A stretch of 64,000 nucleotides of DNA, from positions 497,049 to 561,048 of the forward strand of contig NZ_LT839648.1 in NCBI RefSeq assembly GCF_900176885.1. Reading direction: 5' to 3'. Each line of letters starts with the position of its first letter. Position 1 is the stretch's first letter. Below, piece after piece: positions 1 to 9,650 of this stretch. The notes beneath the pieces are model-generated. The model did no database searches. It was not told the DNA's origin and saw only the letters and a program-made list of their open reading frames with translations. The translations under genes and the position numbers were made by a program. This stretch comes from Oceanobacillus senegalensis. GTDB lineage: Bacteria; Bacillota; Bacilli; Bacillales; Amphibacillaceae.

Positions 1-45
1 TATTGCATATATTCTTTTTATGCGTCAGGAAATACGTGCTAATTA

Positions 46-75
46 AAAACCAGCTATAGAATTGGCTGGTTTTTT
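46..75 (+). terminator. Rho-independent terminator of an upstream gene
   Basis: CCAGC (50-54) pairs with GCTGG (65-69). The stem is flanked by A-rich sequence on the left and a run of T on the right, so it probably ends a gene lying left of the window. Confidence 0.75.
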
Positions 76-93
76 CCATTGGAGGTATTTGGG

Positions 94-168
94 GATGAAA
101 GAAAGTACCACAACTATCCTCATACAGTATGGTAAAATCACCTTAGATACAATAAGAAATGGAGGATG
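94..168 (+). CDS. Possible 24-residue leader peptide before the aldo/keto reductase
   Basis: An ATG at 94 is preceded by GGAGG at 81-85 with normal spacing. The reading frame closes at TGA 166-168, inside the ribosome binding site region of the next gene, whose ATG is at 173. This geometry suits translational coupling, but the peptide has no recognisable sequence and there is no regulatory hairpin nearby. It may be chance. Confidence 0.25.
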
Positions 169-172
169 AACC

Positions 173-997
173 ATGATAACTCATTTGCAAGATACCGTAA
201 TGTTGAACAATGGGATAGAGATGCCTGGTTTTGGGTTAGGTGTTTACAAAGTGGATGATGGAGAAACTGCTTTATTTTCAGTTAAAACCGCACTTAAAGC
301 TGGTTATCGATTGATTGATACGGCTTCCTATTATAAAAATGAGGAAAGCGTGGGACAAGCTATAAAAGAATCTGGTGTACCAAGAGAGGAAATCTTTGTT
401 ACCTCGAAGGTATGGAACAATCAGCAAGGTTATGAAAGCACATTAAAGGCTTTTGATGAAAGTTTAAAGAAACTGGATTTGGAATATCTTGATTTATACT
501 TAGTGCATTGGCCAGTGACTGGTAAATATAAAGAGACATGGCGCGCATTGGAAAAACTTTATGCGGATGGAAAAGTTCGTGCCATTGGTGTAAGTAACTT
601 TCAAGTGTATCATCTAGAGGATTTACTAAAGGATGCTAAAGTGAAACCAGTACTCAATCAGGTTGAATACCATCCACATCTTACTCAAGAAGAGGTAAAA
701 GCATTCTGTGAGAAGAAAAATATTCAGCTAGAAGCATGGTCTCCGCTTAAAAGAGGGGATCTTTTAGATGAACCGGTGATTGTAGATATAGCTAAGAAAT
801 ATGGAAAAACATCAGCACAAGTCATTTTGCGCTGGGATATTCAAAATAAGGTAATTACTATTCCAAAATCTGTGAGGGAGGAGCGGATTGCAGAAAATGC
901 TGATGTCTTTGATTTCTCCCTAACAGATGAGGAAATGAAGAAAATAAGTGCATTAAATATCAATGACCGCAAAGGCCCAAATCCAGAAGACTATTAA
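173..997 (+). CDS. Aldo/keto reductase (YvgN/YtbE-like)
   Basis: A 274-residue NAD(P)H-dependent aldo/keto reductase, a cytosolic TIM barrel reducing aldehydes or ketones. Visible motifs are GFGLGVYKVDDG near the start, GYRLIDTASYYKNEESVG carrying the catalytic Asp and Tyr, the Lys in VTSKVWN, the His in LVHWPV, and the cofactor-binding IPKSVREERIAEN near residue 235. The length and motifs match the Bacillus methylglyoxal/glyoxal reductase group. The substrate is not evident from the sequence. The ATG at 173 follows GGAGG with good spacing. It stands alone and is followed by a terminator at 1065-1095. Confidence 0.93.
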   Translation: MITHLQDTVMLNNGIEMPGFGLGVYKVDDGETALFSVKTALKAGYRLIDTASYYKNEESVGQAIKESGVPREEIFVTSKVWNNQQGYESTLKAFDESLKKLDLEYLDLYLVHWPVTGKYKETWRALEKLYADGKVRAIGVSNFQVYHLEDLLKDAKVKPVLNQVEYHPHLTQEEVKAFCEKKNIQLEAWSPLKRGDLLDEPVIVDIAKKYGKTSAQVILRWDIQNKVITIPKSVREERIAENADVFDFSLTDEEMKKISALNINDRKGPNPEDY

Positions 998-1064
998 AAT
1001 TATTGTGATTCACACGGATTTTTTGAAGTTTTAGTTAGCTGGATAGTATTATTATTAGGATTGA

Positions 1065-1095
1065 ACCCTTTCCACTATTGTGGAAAGGGTGTTTT
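1065..1095 (+). terminator. Terminator after the aldo/keto reductase
   Basis: ACCCTTTCCA (1065-1074) pairs perfectly with TGGAAAGGGT (1081-1090) around a 6-base loop and is followed by GTTTT. Confidence 0.85.
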
Positions 1096-1278
1096 AAATG
1101 GTACTTACAGGGATAAAGATATAAGTACCTCACAATATAAATAATGCAAGGGTAAAGTAATTTTTTAAAGTTTTCCTTAAGTGACAGGTTGTCTTTCTTT
1201 ATGAGATAATTAACAATGGTTGATTTGAAAAACAGCCATGATCTAAACTAGAATCTGACAAAGATTGGAGATAGTAAC

Positions 1279-1581
1279 ATGAAGGTAAAGATTAATCGTA
1301 ATGCAGCTAAACAGTTCAAAAAAATGTTAGAAACGGAAGAAGCACAAGGGAAGATGATTCGTATATACATATCACATATGCACGGGGATCATGCTCACTA
1401 TGGTATTGCTTATGATACCCCACAGGAACATGATGAAGTGGTGAAAACGGATAAGGACATTGATATTCTCCTCGATACACGTGAGGAATTTCTAGATGGA
1501 ATTTGGATTCAATACTTCCATGTAGATGATGAAGGATTTGTTATCACGAACCCTTCTAAAGGTGGACACCACCATCACTAA
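1279..1581 (+). CDS. HesB/IscA-like protein with a C-terminal His tail
   Basis: A 100-residue protein. The N-terminal pattern (MKVKINRNAAKQFKKML, then a strand with IRIYISHMHG) resembles the Fe-S biogenesis HesB/IscA fold found in short Bacillus proteins. The three conserved cysteines of true A-type Fe-S carriers are absent, and no cysteine occurs at all. There are several histidines in SHMHGDHAHYG (about residues 32-42), and the protein ends in GGHHHH. The family call rests on fold-like pattern recognition. Metal binding through histidines is inference. The ATG follows TTGGAGATAG. The gene is monocistronic. Confidence 0.65.
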   Translation: MKVKINRNAAKQFKKMLETEEAQGKMIRIYISHMHGDHAHYGIAYDTPQEHDEVVKTDKDIDILLDTREEFLDGIWIQYFHVDDEGFVITNPSKGGHHHH

Positions 1582-1668
1582 AAGTCGGTATGGAGAATAA
1601 AGAATTAATTTGTAAACAATTTTGTTTGCTTTAAATCCGACTTAGTTTGTAAACAACCATTTTAAAAA

Positions 1669-1698
1669 AATGATGGCCCATTAATAGGTGCCATCATT
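1669..1698 (-). terminator. Terminator of ppk
   Basis: AATGATGGC (1669-1677) pairs with GCCATCATT (1690-1698). Read on the minus strand, the stem is followed by a run of seven T, so it serves the ppx-ppk side. Confidence 0.75.
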
Positions 1699-1753
1699 CT
1701 TAATATGAAGGAATGTTATTTAAAGTATAGTGTGGTTCCTGTATTCTAACCTA

Positions 1754-3850
1754 TTATTCTTCATCCTCTAGGACATTATAAGCCATTTCATATAACTTCA
1801 TTTGACTCTCTAAAGCTGGTTCCCCTCGTTGTTTTTCAACATAGTGATAAGATCCGTCACTAGCTTGTTCCCTTGCTTTAAGATTATCGTTTAGTATAAT
1901 CGTTAGGATTTCCTTTATTCTATTTTTAATGGATGCTTCATAAATAGGAAAAAGCAATTCTACTCGCTTTGCCATATTCCGAGTCATTAAATCAGCAGAC
2001 GAGAGGAAGATTCGCTCATCTCCATTGCTATGAAAATAATAGATACGGGTATGCTCTAAAAAGCGGCCGACTATGCTACGAACCCGAATGTTTTCGCTGA
2101 CATCTTTTTGACCTGGCTTTAGGCAACAAATCCCACGAACAATTAAGTCAATCTTCACCCCAGCCTGGGACGCCTCATAAAACTTCTTAATAATCTCTTT
2201 ATCTGTTAAGGAATTCATTTTGGCGACAATATGTCCGGTTCCTCGTTCCTTATGAAAACGAATTTCTTCGTTAATATAGCGTATGAAATCTTTGCGAATG
2301 TCAAATGGTGCCATTGAAATGTGATGGAAATCTGGCTTTTCTGTAAAACCACTTAAATAATTAAAAAAATTTGTTGCATCGATTCCAAATTTTCGTTTTG
2401 TTGTAATTAACCCCATGTCCGTATAGGATTCAGCTGTCTTGTCATTATAATTTCCTGTACCTAAATGGACAAACCGTTCTATTTTTTCTTTGCGTTTTCT
2501 GACTACTAGTGTAATTTTACAATGGGTTTTTAAAGAATTCATTCCATAAATAACGTGGCATCCGGCTTTTTCCAGTTCTTTTGCCCACTGGACATTTTGT
2601 TCCTCATCAAAACGGGCTTTTAATTCTACTAATACTGTAACTTGCTTTCCGTTTTCTGCTGCTTGTTTCAAGCCTTTAATAATTGGGGAGTTCCCACTGA
2701 CCCTATATAATGTTTGCTTTATGGCTAATACTTCAGGATCCTCCGCCGCCTCTGTTACCATTTCTACAACTGGTTCAAAGGATTCATACGGGTGATGTAG
2801 AAGAATATCCCTTTTTATCGCGGCTTCAAACACATTTTCATCACTTTTAATATCCTTTGGATGTTGCGGAATTAATGTTTGATATACCAACTGTTCTCTA
2901 TCTGCATATACTTCTTTATAGAAATTAAATAAAAAGGTTAAATCCAACGGACCGTCCACCACATATAAATCTTTTTCATGGATTTCCAGAACCTTTAATA
3001 GAAAGCGAACAACCTCTTTATCATTTTTACCTTTTCGTACCTCTAAACGAACTGCAGCACCCCATTTGCGTTTTTTAAGTTCTTTTTCAATTTCTTTTAA
3101 TAAGTCACGTGCACCTTCCTCATGAATGGTCAAATCCGCATTTCTAGTAATTCGAAACTCAGTGATGGATTTCACACGGTATCCCTTAAATAATTTATAT
3201 AGAAAATAGGATATAATTTCTTCCAATAAAATATACTTGTTTTTACGCCCAACCTTAATATATCTGTCAAGTAATGCTGGAACCTGTACAATGGCATTCT
3301 TTGTTTTATTTTCTTCAGCCACTATATCCTCCAGCACAATAGCCAAGTTAATGGATTTGTTCATTAAGAGTGGAAATGGATGATAGGCATCAATGGCGAG
3401 TGGTGTTAAAACAGGTAATATTTGCTCATCAAAATAGTCTTCTAGCCTGATTTTCTCATCTAAGGATAACTGATTAATCGATATAATCGAAATATCTTCC
3501 TGTTGATCTAACAAGGATACTAAATTCTGGTATCCGTTGTATTGTTTTTTTACAAGGATATGATTTTGCTCTGCAATAGACTCTAATTGTTGTTTTGGTG
3601 TTAATCCCGCTTTATTCTCCGGTTTATTAAAACCCGCTTTCACTTGATCCTTTAATCCAGCAACCCGAACCATAAAAAACTCATCTAGATTGGAAGAACA
3701 AATTGCAATAAATTTGAACCGTTCTAATAGAGGGTTTTTTGTATCGAAGGCTTCGTCAAGAACTCGGTTGTTAAACGCTAGCCAACTTAGCTCCCGGTTG
3801 TTGTAATACAATGGATTGTCTAAATTCACCCTGTTAGCAACGTTTTCCAT
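1754..3850 (-). CDS. ppk: Polyphosphate kinase 1
   Basis: A 698-residue polyphosphate kinase that reversibly transfers the ATP gamma-phosphate to inorganic polyphosphate. The domains are in the usual order: an N-terminal helical domain starting YYNNRELSWLAFNNRVLDEA, a head domain, and two PLD-like catalytic domains. Catalytic features are NSLKTHCKITLVV (the phosphorylated His region, about residue 430) and FVHLGTGNYND. The length is typical of the family. The start ATG at 3850 follows AAGGGGG. It lies downstream of ppx on the same strand, with a 211 bp gap holding a possible own -10 element (TATAAT), so the pair may be partly co-transcribed. Confidence 0.97.
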   Translation of the reverse strand: MENVANRVNLDNPLYYNNRELSWLAFNNRVLDEAFDTKNPLLERFKFIAICSSNLDEFFMVRVAGLKDQVKAGFNKPENKAGLTPKQQLESIAEQNHILVKKQYNGYQNLVSLLDQQEDISIISINQLSLDEKIRLEDYFDEQILPVLTPLAIDAYHPFPLLMNKSINLAIVLEDIVAEENKTKNAIVQVPALLDRYIKVGRKNKYILLEEIISYFLYKLFKGYRVKSITEFRITRNADLTIHEEGARDLLKEIEKELKKRKWGAAVRLEVRKGKNDKEVVRFLLKVLEIHEKDLYVVDGPLDLTFLFNFYKEVYADREQLVYQTLIPQHPKDIKSDENVFEAAIKRDILLHHPYESFEPVVEMVTEAAEDPEVLAIKQTLYRVSGNSPIIKGLKQAAENGKQVTVLVELKARFDEEQNVQWAKELEKAGCHVIYGMNSLKTHCKITLVVRKRKEKIERFVHLGTGNYNDKTAESYTDMGLITTKRKFGIDATNFFNYLSGFTEKPDFHHISMAPFDIRKDFIRYINEEIRFHKERGTGHIVAKMNSLTDKEIIKKFYEASQAGVKIDLIVRGICCLKPGQKDVSENIRVRSIVGRFLEHTRIYYFHSNGDERIFLSSADLMTRNMAKRVELLFPIYEASIKNRIKEILTIILNDNLKAREQASDGSYHYVEKQRGEPALESQMKLYEMAYNVLEDEE

Positions 3851-4006
3851 TAGTTTTCCCCCTTCATACTAGTGTTTATTATACAAAAAATGAAACCGGT
3901 TGAATGTAAAAAAATAGTAAAGTTTCGTTAATTAGAAATTAATAAACTAGTGTGTGTAGAGGAATCGTTTACATAAAATGAATTTGTTATGTTGTACCCA
4001 ATCCCT

Positions 4007-4031
4007 CCAATCTCCTAAGTTAGGGGATTGG
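4007..4031 (-). other. Hairpin between ppx and ppk
   Basis: CCAATCTCCTA (4007-4017) pairs with TAGGGGATTGG (4021-4031), with one wobble. There is no T run on either side, so this is more likely a processing or attenuating structure than a terminator. Confidence 0.4.
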
Positions 4032-4061
4032 AGTGGGAGTAATCCGTGTTATCTGTAGGCT

Positions 4062-5594
4062 TTATGGAGCTGTATTACTAAATTTAAGTACAATTGTATG
4101 CTTAAGTGCTTTTTCTAAATGCTTTTTTTGTTTATTCATTTGGAATTCTTCTGGTTTATAATCCCTATTACAATAGAAATGCAAATGAATTGATTTTTCT
4201 TTGATGTCGATATCAAATTCTTGTACAACCTGTCTTTTCGTTGCATCTAAGCAATACATGAATTTGATAATGGCACCAAGTAAGGATAACTTTTTTCGTT
4301 CTTCCTTTAAAAACCAACTTTTAAAAGGATGAATGAATTGTTTGAAAAGCGTTTTGTTTTTAAAGGATGCAATCAATGCTAGCTTTAAGCGATCGATGTG
4401 CATTAAGCCGTCAAGGGTACGGTTAGCAAGTAAGTAAAACGTATGCTGTGCACTGGATTCTGAATCGACATACTGTCCTAGGTTATAAACGAAACAAGCG
4501 CGTTCCAATAGTTGCCAATCATTTTGAGTTAAAGAACCTATTCCTCTTTCTTTCAATCCAATGAAAAACTTCCGAGTAAGTAACTGAATATGTTGAATTC
4601 GTTCTACATTTAAATTATATTCATGGACTAATTCTTCAATGCTGTCTTCTAACACATTTGGATATAAATTATGTTTTGAATCGCCTGATAGTAGCTCGTA
4701 AAAGACACCATCTCTTAGCCCTTTTCTACTTAATACAAAACCAGTCGCATCTGTTATTCCATAAAGACTATGAAATACCGTAATAGCTGGAATAATCGTA
4801 TCTATCCGATCATTAGAAAGCCCCTCCACTTTTTCTAATTCTTGTCTTGTCATAGGCATTAAGTGATTCAGTACTCTTGCAATATCACTGTCGTTCATTT
4901 TATATTGGTGGAGCCCTGCTAGAGGATAGTTTTTCATACTCTGATCAATTTGTGCTAAATTACGCGCACTTCCACCAATGGTAATTAATGGAATTTGCTT
5001 TTTCCGAAGCCAGTCAAGATGTTGGAATTCATGATAGAGGAATTGTTTTAATTCGTTTAATGCTTTTTCCTTTGATTTTGTATCAGTGAAAAATTGCTGT
5101 AAGGTTAAGGCACCGAAAGGAAAACTATGGGATTCCATCAAAATACGATCCTTAAAGTAAGTAACTTCTGTACTACCACCACCAATATCAACGCTAATAC
5201 CTTCTATTATCGAGGTAGAATTGACGACAGAAAGGTACCCATAATAAGCTTCTTCTTTTTCAGATAGGATGCGCATTTCCCAGTCTAGTTGTTTTTTTAC
5301 CCTATTTTGAATTTCTTGCTTATTCTTGGCTTGCCTGATGGATGCTGTTGCAACACAAATAAACGCTTTTAATTGATAGAAAGAAACTACTTCTTTAAAG
5401 CTTTTTAAGGTATCCAACATTTTTTGGATCCCTTCTTCCGTTAAATAGTCATTTGCATCTATGTAATTTCTTAACCGCGCAACTGATTTAACATTTTCAA
5501 CCTCATGGAGACGGCCAGAGCTAATTCGAGAATAAATAACCAACCTCATTGTATTAGAACCAATATCAATCACAGCATAATAATGTTTTTGCAA
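4062..5594 (-). CDS. ppx: Exopolyphosphatase, Ppx/GppA family
   Basis: About 510 residues. It removes terminal phosphates from polyphosphate, or the 5' phosphate from pppGpp. The N-terminus shows the ASKHA phosphate-1 motif (AVIDIGSNTMRLVIY), and the second nucleotide-binding loop is SVDIGGGSTEV near residue 140. The C-terminal half is an HD-like helical domain, as in long Ppx proteins. The TTG at 5594 is preferred because GAGGTG lies six bases upstream; a GTG at 5603 overlaps that ribosome binding site. Its position upstream of ppk gives the common polyphosphate synthesis/degradation pairing. Confidence 0.93.
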   Translation of the reverse strand: MQKHYYAVIDIGSNTMRLVIYSRISSGRLHEVENVKSVARLRNYIDANDYLTEEGIQKMLDTLKSFKEVVSFYQLKAFICVATASIRQAKNKQEIQNRVKKQLDWEMRILSEKEEAYYGYLSVVNSTSIIEGISVDIGGGSTEVTYFKDRILMESHSFPFGALTLQQFFTDTKSKEKALNELKQFLYHEFQHLDWLRKKQIPLITIGGSARNLAQIDQSMKNYPLAGLHQYKMNDSDIARVLNHLMPMTRQELEKVEGLSNDRIDTIIPAITVFHSLYGITDATGFVLSRKGLRDGVFYELLSGDSKHNLYPNVLEDSIEELVHEYNLNVERIQHIQLLTRKFFIGLKERGIGSLTQNDWQLLERACFVYNLGQYVDSESSAQHTFYLLANRTLDGLMHIDRLKLALIASFKNKTLFKQFIHPFKSWFLKEERKKLSLLGAIIKFMYCLDATKRQVVQEFDIDIKEKSIHLHFYCNRDYKPEEFQMNKQKKHLEKALKHTIVLKFSNTAP

Positions 5595-5858
5595 TGCTAT
5601 CACCTCGTTTGGGTAATACTATACCACTTGCATAATCGCCTGTCATTTAATGAATTGTAAAGAAATAATGAAAGACAAACGTTCGGATATTCTACTAAAA
5701 ATTCCCCAGGAAATGACTATTACTTATAGGATATTGCCGAAATAATACGTTTCCTGTCTGTAGGAAAGAAAAATGTAAAAATATAACTTGTAATGAATGA
5801 TATAAGATGTACTTGCATATAGTTTAGAAACCGCAGTAATAATGGAGGGGTTATATAG

Positions 5859-7754
5859 ATGGATATCCTAGGTAAGGTGAGGAACTACCGAGAGAATGAG
5901 GAAAGCCTAAAATGGGAAGGTACGTTTGCGGAGTACTTGGATATTATAAAAGAAAGACCAGAAGTTGCGCAGCCAGCTCATTCCCGTGTTTATAATATGA
6001 TTAAAGATGCAGGAATCGAGGAAGTGGATGGAAGAAAAAGATATAAGTTTTTTGATAAAGAAATTTATGGATTAGAAGATGCCTTGGAAAAATTAGTGGA
6101 AGAATATTTCCATCCAGCAGCAAAACGACTGGATGTTCGAAAACGAATTTTACTATTAATGGGGCCAGTAAGTGGTGGGAAGTCCACGATTGTTAGTATG
6201 TTAAAGCGCGGTTTAGAGGAATATTCTCGTACAGATGCTGGTGCCGTGTACGCGATTAAAGGTTGCCCGATGCATGAGGATCCGCTACACTTAATTCCTC
6301 ATCATTTACGCGATGAATTTTTTGATGAATATGGTATCCGTATCGAGGGAAGTTTATCACCTCTTAATACGATGCGTCTTGAAAAGGAATATAATGGGAA
6401 AATCGAGGATGTAATGGTAGAGCGAATATTTTTCTCAGAGGATAAGCGAGTTGGGATAGGTACGTTTAGTCCATCTGATCCGAAATCACAGGATATTGCG
6501 GATTTAACAGGTAGTATTGACTTTTCAACTATTGCAGAATATGGTTCGGAGTCTGACCCGAGGGCTTATCGCTTTGATGGGGAACTGAATAAGGCCAACC
6601 GTGGAATGATGGAATTTCAGGAAATCTTAAAATCTGATGAAAAATTCTTATGGCATTTGCTATCCCTTACACAGGAAGGGAACTTTAAGGCTGGTAGATT
6701 TGCTTTGATTTCAGCTGACGAGCTAATCGTCGCGCATACGAACGAAGCGGAATATCGCTCCTTTATTTCAAACAAGAAGAACGAGGCCTTGCATTCCCGT
6801 ATAATCGTTATGCCAATCCCTTACAATCTTCGTGTTGATGAAGAAGAAAAAATTTATGAAAAGATGATCAAAACCAGTGATATGGCGCATGTCCATGTAG
6901 CGCCACACGCCTTGAGGGTTGCCGCTATCTTCTCTGTGTTAACGAGATTGAAAGATTCTAAGAAACAGGGTGTCGACTTACTCAAGAAACTGAGATTATA
7001 TAATGGAGAAAGTGTAGAAGGCTTTAATGATGTAGATGTCGATGAACTAATGAAGGAATACCCAGATGAGGGAATGGATGGAATTGATCCACGTTATGTT
7101 ATTAACCGTATTTCTTCAACCATTATTCGAAAAGAAACACCATCGATTAATGCACTGGATGTATTGCGTTCCTTAAAAGAAGGTCTTGATGCGCATCCAT
7201 CTATCTCTAAAGAAGATAAAGAACAATATATGAATTATATTGCCATTGCTAGAAAAGAGTATGATGACATTGCCAAGAAGGAAGTTCAAAAGGCATTTGT
7301 TTATTCGTATGAAGAATCAGCGAAAACATTAATGGATAACTACTTGGATAATGTTGAAGCATACTGCAACCATAATAAACTAAGAGATCCATTAACTGGT
7401 GAGGAAATGAATCCAGACGAGAAACTGATGAGATCGATTGAAGAACAAATTGGTATTTCAGAAAATGCAAAAAAAGCATTCCGTGAAGAAATTCTTATTC
7501 GTCTTTCTGCATTTGCTCGTAAAGGGAAGCGCTTTGATTATAATTCCCATGAACGCCTACGTGAAGCAATTCAGAAGAAATTATTTGCTGATCTGAAGGA
7601 TGTCGTGAAGATTACAACTTCATCGAAAACACCGGATGAATCTCAATTGAAGAAAGTAAACGAAGTCATTGCGAGACTGATCGATGAATATGGCTATAAT
7701 TCAACATCGGCAAACGAACTATTACGTTATGTTGGTAGCCTATTAAATCGATAG
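5859..7754 (+). CDS. prkA: PrkA AAA+ protein kinase/protease, sporulation
   Basis: A 631-residue PrkA, the same size as the Bacillus subtilis protein. The AAA+ part has a Walker A loop, LLMGPVSGGKST (about residues 100-111). A C-terminal PrkA domain resembling eukaryotic kinase folds follows. In Bacillus it works in the sporulating mother cell and has been described both as a kinase and as a Lon-like protease. The ATG at 5859 follows GGAGGGG. It is followed by yhbH and spoVR, the conserved PrkA-YhbH-SpoVR association. Terminator hairpins lie downstream, so it is probably transcribed on its own. Confidence 0.96.
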   Translation: MDILGKVRNYRENEESLKWEGTFAEYLDIIKERPEVAQPAHSRVYNMIKDAGIEEVDGRKRYKFFDKEIYGLEDALEKLVEEYFHPAAKRLDVRKRILLLMGPVSGGKSTIVSMLKRGLEEYSRTDAGAVYAIKGCPMHEDPLHLIPHHLRDEFFDEYGIRIEGSLSPLNTMRLEKEYNGKIEDVMVERIFFSEDKRVGIGTFSPSDPKSQDIADLTGSIDFSTIAEYGSESDPRAYRFDGELNKANRGMMEFQEILKSDEKFLWHLLSLTQEGNFKAGRFALISADELIVAHTNEAEYRSFISNKKNEALHSRIIVMPIPYNLRVDEEEKIYEKMIKTSDMAHVHVAPHALRVAAIFSVLTRLKDSKKQGVDLLKKLRLYNGESVEGFNDVDVDELMKEYPDEGMDGIDPRYVINRISSTIIRKETPSINALDVLRSLKEGLDAHPSISKEDKEQYMNYIAIARKEYDDIAKKEVQKAFVYSYEESAKTLMDNYLDNVEAYCNHNKLRDPLTGEEMNPDEKLMRSIEEQIGISENAKKAFREEILIRLSAFARKGKRFDYNSHERLREAIQKKLFADLKDVVKITTSSKTPDESQLKKVNEVIARLIDEYGYNSTSANELLRYVGSLLNR

Positions 7755-7782
7755 TAAATTAAAGCTTGGTGCTTCCTATAGA

Positions 7783-7850
7783 GATAGATAAAGTGAAACT
7801 TCACTCAGTGGGGTTCTTTTCGTCCCCACTGAGTGAAGGTATGACCTAAA
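7783..7850 (-). repeat. Modular hairpin repeat, copy e (reverse orientation)
   Basis: The reverse complement reads CAGTGGGG, a short loop containing GAAAAGAA, CCCCACTGAGTGAAG, then TTTCACTTTATCT. This is the same hairpin and tail as copies near 22.75 kb and 49.07 kb. Only the hairpin end of the long form is recognisable here. Confidence 0.6.
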
Positions 7851-7900
7851 GGTCTTGAACGTATCAGGTGTTTACTGGTTAAAAGAAAGAATGGTTTTAA

Positions 7901-7937
7901 AAACAGGACTAAAAAGGGAATTAGTCTTGTTTTTTTA
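7901..7937 (+). terminator. Terminator downstream of prkA
   Basis: ACAGGACTAA (7903-7912) pairs with TTAGTCTTGT (7921-7930), with one wobble, and is followed by TTTTTTT. Confidence 0.75.
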
Positions 7938-8338
7938 TCTATCTTAATTTTTTGTGTTCTATGCTGTGACATATGCCGTCGAGATGAGAAAATTAGGAGA
8001 TTTGGAATGGAAGGGATGGTAGGGAATGTCCTAGCAACTGGTAGACTTTCTACCATGATACCCTGGTTATTTACTACTTTTCTAATCTAGTTTTAGAAAA
8101 AAGTAGCAATAACTGTTTTGGTTTTGCATATGATAAATAAAGTAATCTAGTTACTTTTTCAGATTAGGAAATGATAAAATTTAGAAAAGTAGAAATTGGA
8201 CGAAGTAAAATTGTTAAGGTCCCACGTATAAGAAAAACAAACACATTCGCTTAAGGGCATGCGAATACGAGTTTTTCTAAACAAATATCTATGCAATGAT
8301 AAAATACAGAGAATTCAATTAAAAGGGAGAGGGTCGTA
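7938..8338 (+). other. Hairpin-rich intergenic stretch before yhbH
   Basis: There is no convincing gene here. Several hairpins are visible: TGGTAGA/TCTACCA near 8040-8056, a CTACTTTTCTAA-type inverted repeat near 8075-8106, AAGTAA/TTACTT near 8140-8156, and a two-part stem at 8231-8278 (AGAAAAAC/GTTTTTCT enclosing ATTCGC/GCGAAT). Just upstream of the yhbH ribosome binding site, CAAATATC, about 13 bases, then AATACAGA, weakly resembles a sigma-E promoter. Confidence 0.4.
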
Positions 8339-9508
8339 TTGTCGGAAAAGCACAAGACGAGTTTTGTTGTCTCTCAGGAAGACTGGTCTCTCCATCGTAA
8401 AGGCTATCAGGATCAGCAGCGCCATATTGAAAAGGTAAAGGATGCCATCAAAAATAATTTGCCGGATCTCGTTACTGAGGAAAATATTATCATGTCAAAC
8501 GGTCGGGAAGTCGTTAAAATTCCAATTCGCTCACTTGATGAATATAAGATTCGCTATAATTACAACAAAAACAAACATGTTGGTCAAGGCGATGGTGACA
8601 GTCAAGTTGGGGACGTTATTGCTAGGGAGCCAGGGAGAGGAGATCAGGCCGGTAAAGGGCAAGGAAAAAAAGCCGGTGATCAGCCTGGTGAAGATTATTA
8701 TGAGGCAGATGTTTCTATTGAAGAAGTAGAGGAAGCTCTTTTTAAAGATTTAGAATTACCGAATTTACAGCAAAAGGAACAAGATGATATCGTTGTCGAG
8801 GATATTGAATTTAATGATGTGCGTAAAAAAGGGTTGATGGGAAATATTGATAAAAAGCGTACTATTTTAACAGCTCTTAAGAGGAATGCTAGAGAAGGGA
8901 AGAAGGCTTCGATAGCCCCTATTTATAATGATGACCTCCGCTTTAAAACATGGAATGAAATCGTCAAACCAGAATCCAAAGCGGTTGTCCTTGCGATGAT
9001 GGATACAAGTGCATCTATGGGTACGTTTGAAAAGTATATGGCTAGAAGCTTTTTTTTCTGGATGACCAGGTTTTTACGTACAAAATATGAAACAGTGGAT
9101 ATTGAATTTATTGCCCATCACACAGAGGCAAAGGTTGTATCTGAAGATGACTTTTTCAATAAAGGAGAAAGCGGCGGAACCATTTGTTCTTCCGCATATA
9201 TGAAGGCTTTAGAACTGATAGAAGGTAAATATAACCCGTCTCGTTATAATATTTATCCATTCCATTTTTCAGATGGAGAAAACATCACTTCAGATAATGC
9301 AAAATGTATTAAATTGGTGAATCAAATTATGGATGTTTCTGCAATTTTTGGATATGGGGAAGTGAATGGCTATAATCGCTATTCTACATTGATGAATGCT
9401 TATCGAACCATTGAAGATCCGAAGTTTAGGCATTATATTTTAAAGGAAAAACGTGATGTATATCATGCGATGAAAACATTTTTCCAAAAAGAAGAGGAAG
9501 TAGTTTAA
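8339..9508 (+). CDS. yhbH: Sporulation protein YhbH (DUF444)
   Basis: A 389-residue DUF444 protein. The N-terminus ([21 protein letters not shown]) and the [14 protein letters not shown] segment near residue 62 are typical of YhbH/YeaH. A Gly/Gln-rich linker (GDGDSQVGD to [12 protein letters not shown]) follows, then a von Willebrand A-like domain with the MIDAS motif MMDTSASMG near residue 220. In Bacillus the gene is sigma-E dependent and contributes to spore properties. The TTG start at 8339 follows GGGAGAGGG. It sits between prkA and spoVR, its usual partners, and a strong hairpin terminator follows. Confidence 0.95.
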   Translation: MSEKHKTSFVVSQEDWSLHRKGYQDQQRHIEKVKDAIKNNLPDLVTEENIIMSNGREVVKIPIRSLDEYKIRYNYNKNKHVGQGDGDSQVGDVIAREPGRGDQAGKGQGKKAGDQPGEDYYEADVSIEEVEEALFKDLELPNLQQKEQDDIVVEDIEFNDVRKKGLMGNIDKKRTILTALKRNAREGKKASIAPIYNDDLRFKTWNEIVKPESKAVVLAMMDTSASMGTFEKYMARSFFFWMTRFLRTKYETVDIEFIAHHTEAKVVSEDDFFNKGESGGTICSSAYMKALELIEGKYNPSRYNIYPFHFSDGENITSDNAKCIKLVNQIMDVSAIFGYGEVNGYNRYSTLMNAYRTIEDPKFRHYILKEKRDVYHAMKTFFQKEEEVV

Positions 9509-9511
9509 GTG

Positions 9512-9552
9512 GGAAATTCCCCGGAGCATAACCGGGGATTTCCGTTTGGTTT
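9512..9552 (+). terminator. Terminator after yhbH
   Basis: GGAAATTCCCCGG (9512-9524) pairs with CCGGGGATTTCC (9532-9543) around AGCATAA. A T-rich but interrupted tail follows. Confidence 0.75.
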
Positions 9553-9650
9553 AAGCATTAGCGGAACGTGGGGCCCTAGAGAGCAAAAGCGAGAATGTAA
9601 AGACAACAAGAATAATATCTAAAAGGAACCATATCCCTATTTTTCAACAA

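Noticed and set aside
8442-8729. Long plus-strand frame inside yhbH
   Set aside because: It is in a different frame from a clear YhbH protein and has no family features; a shadow frame.
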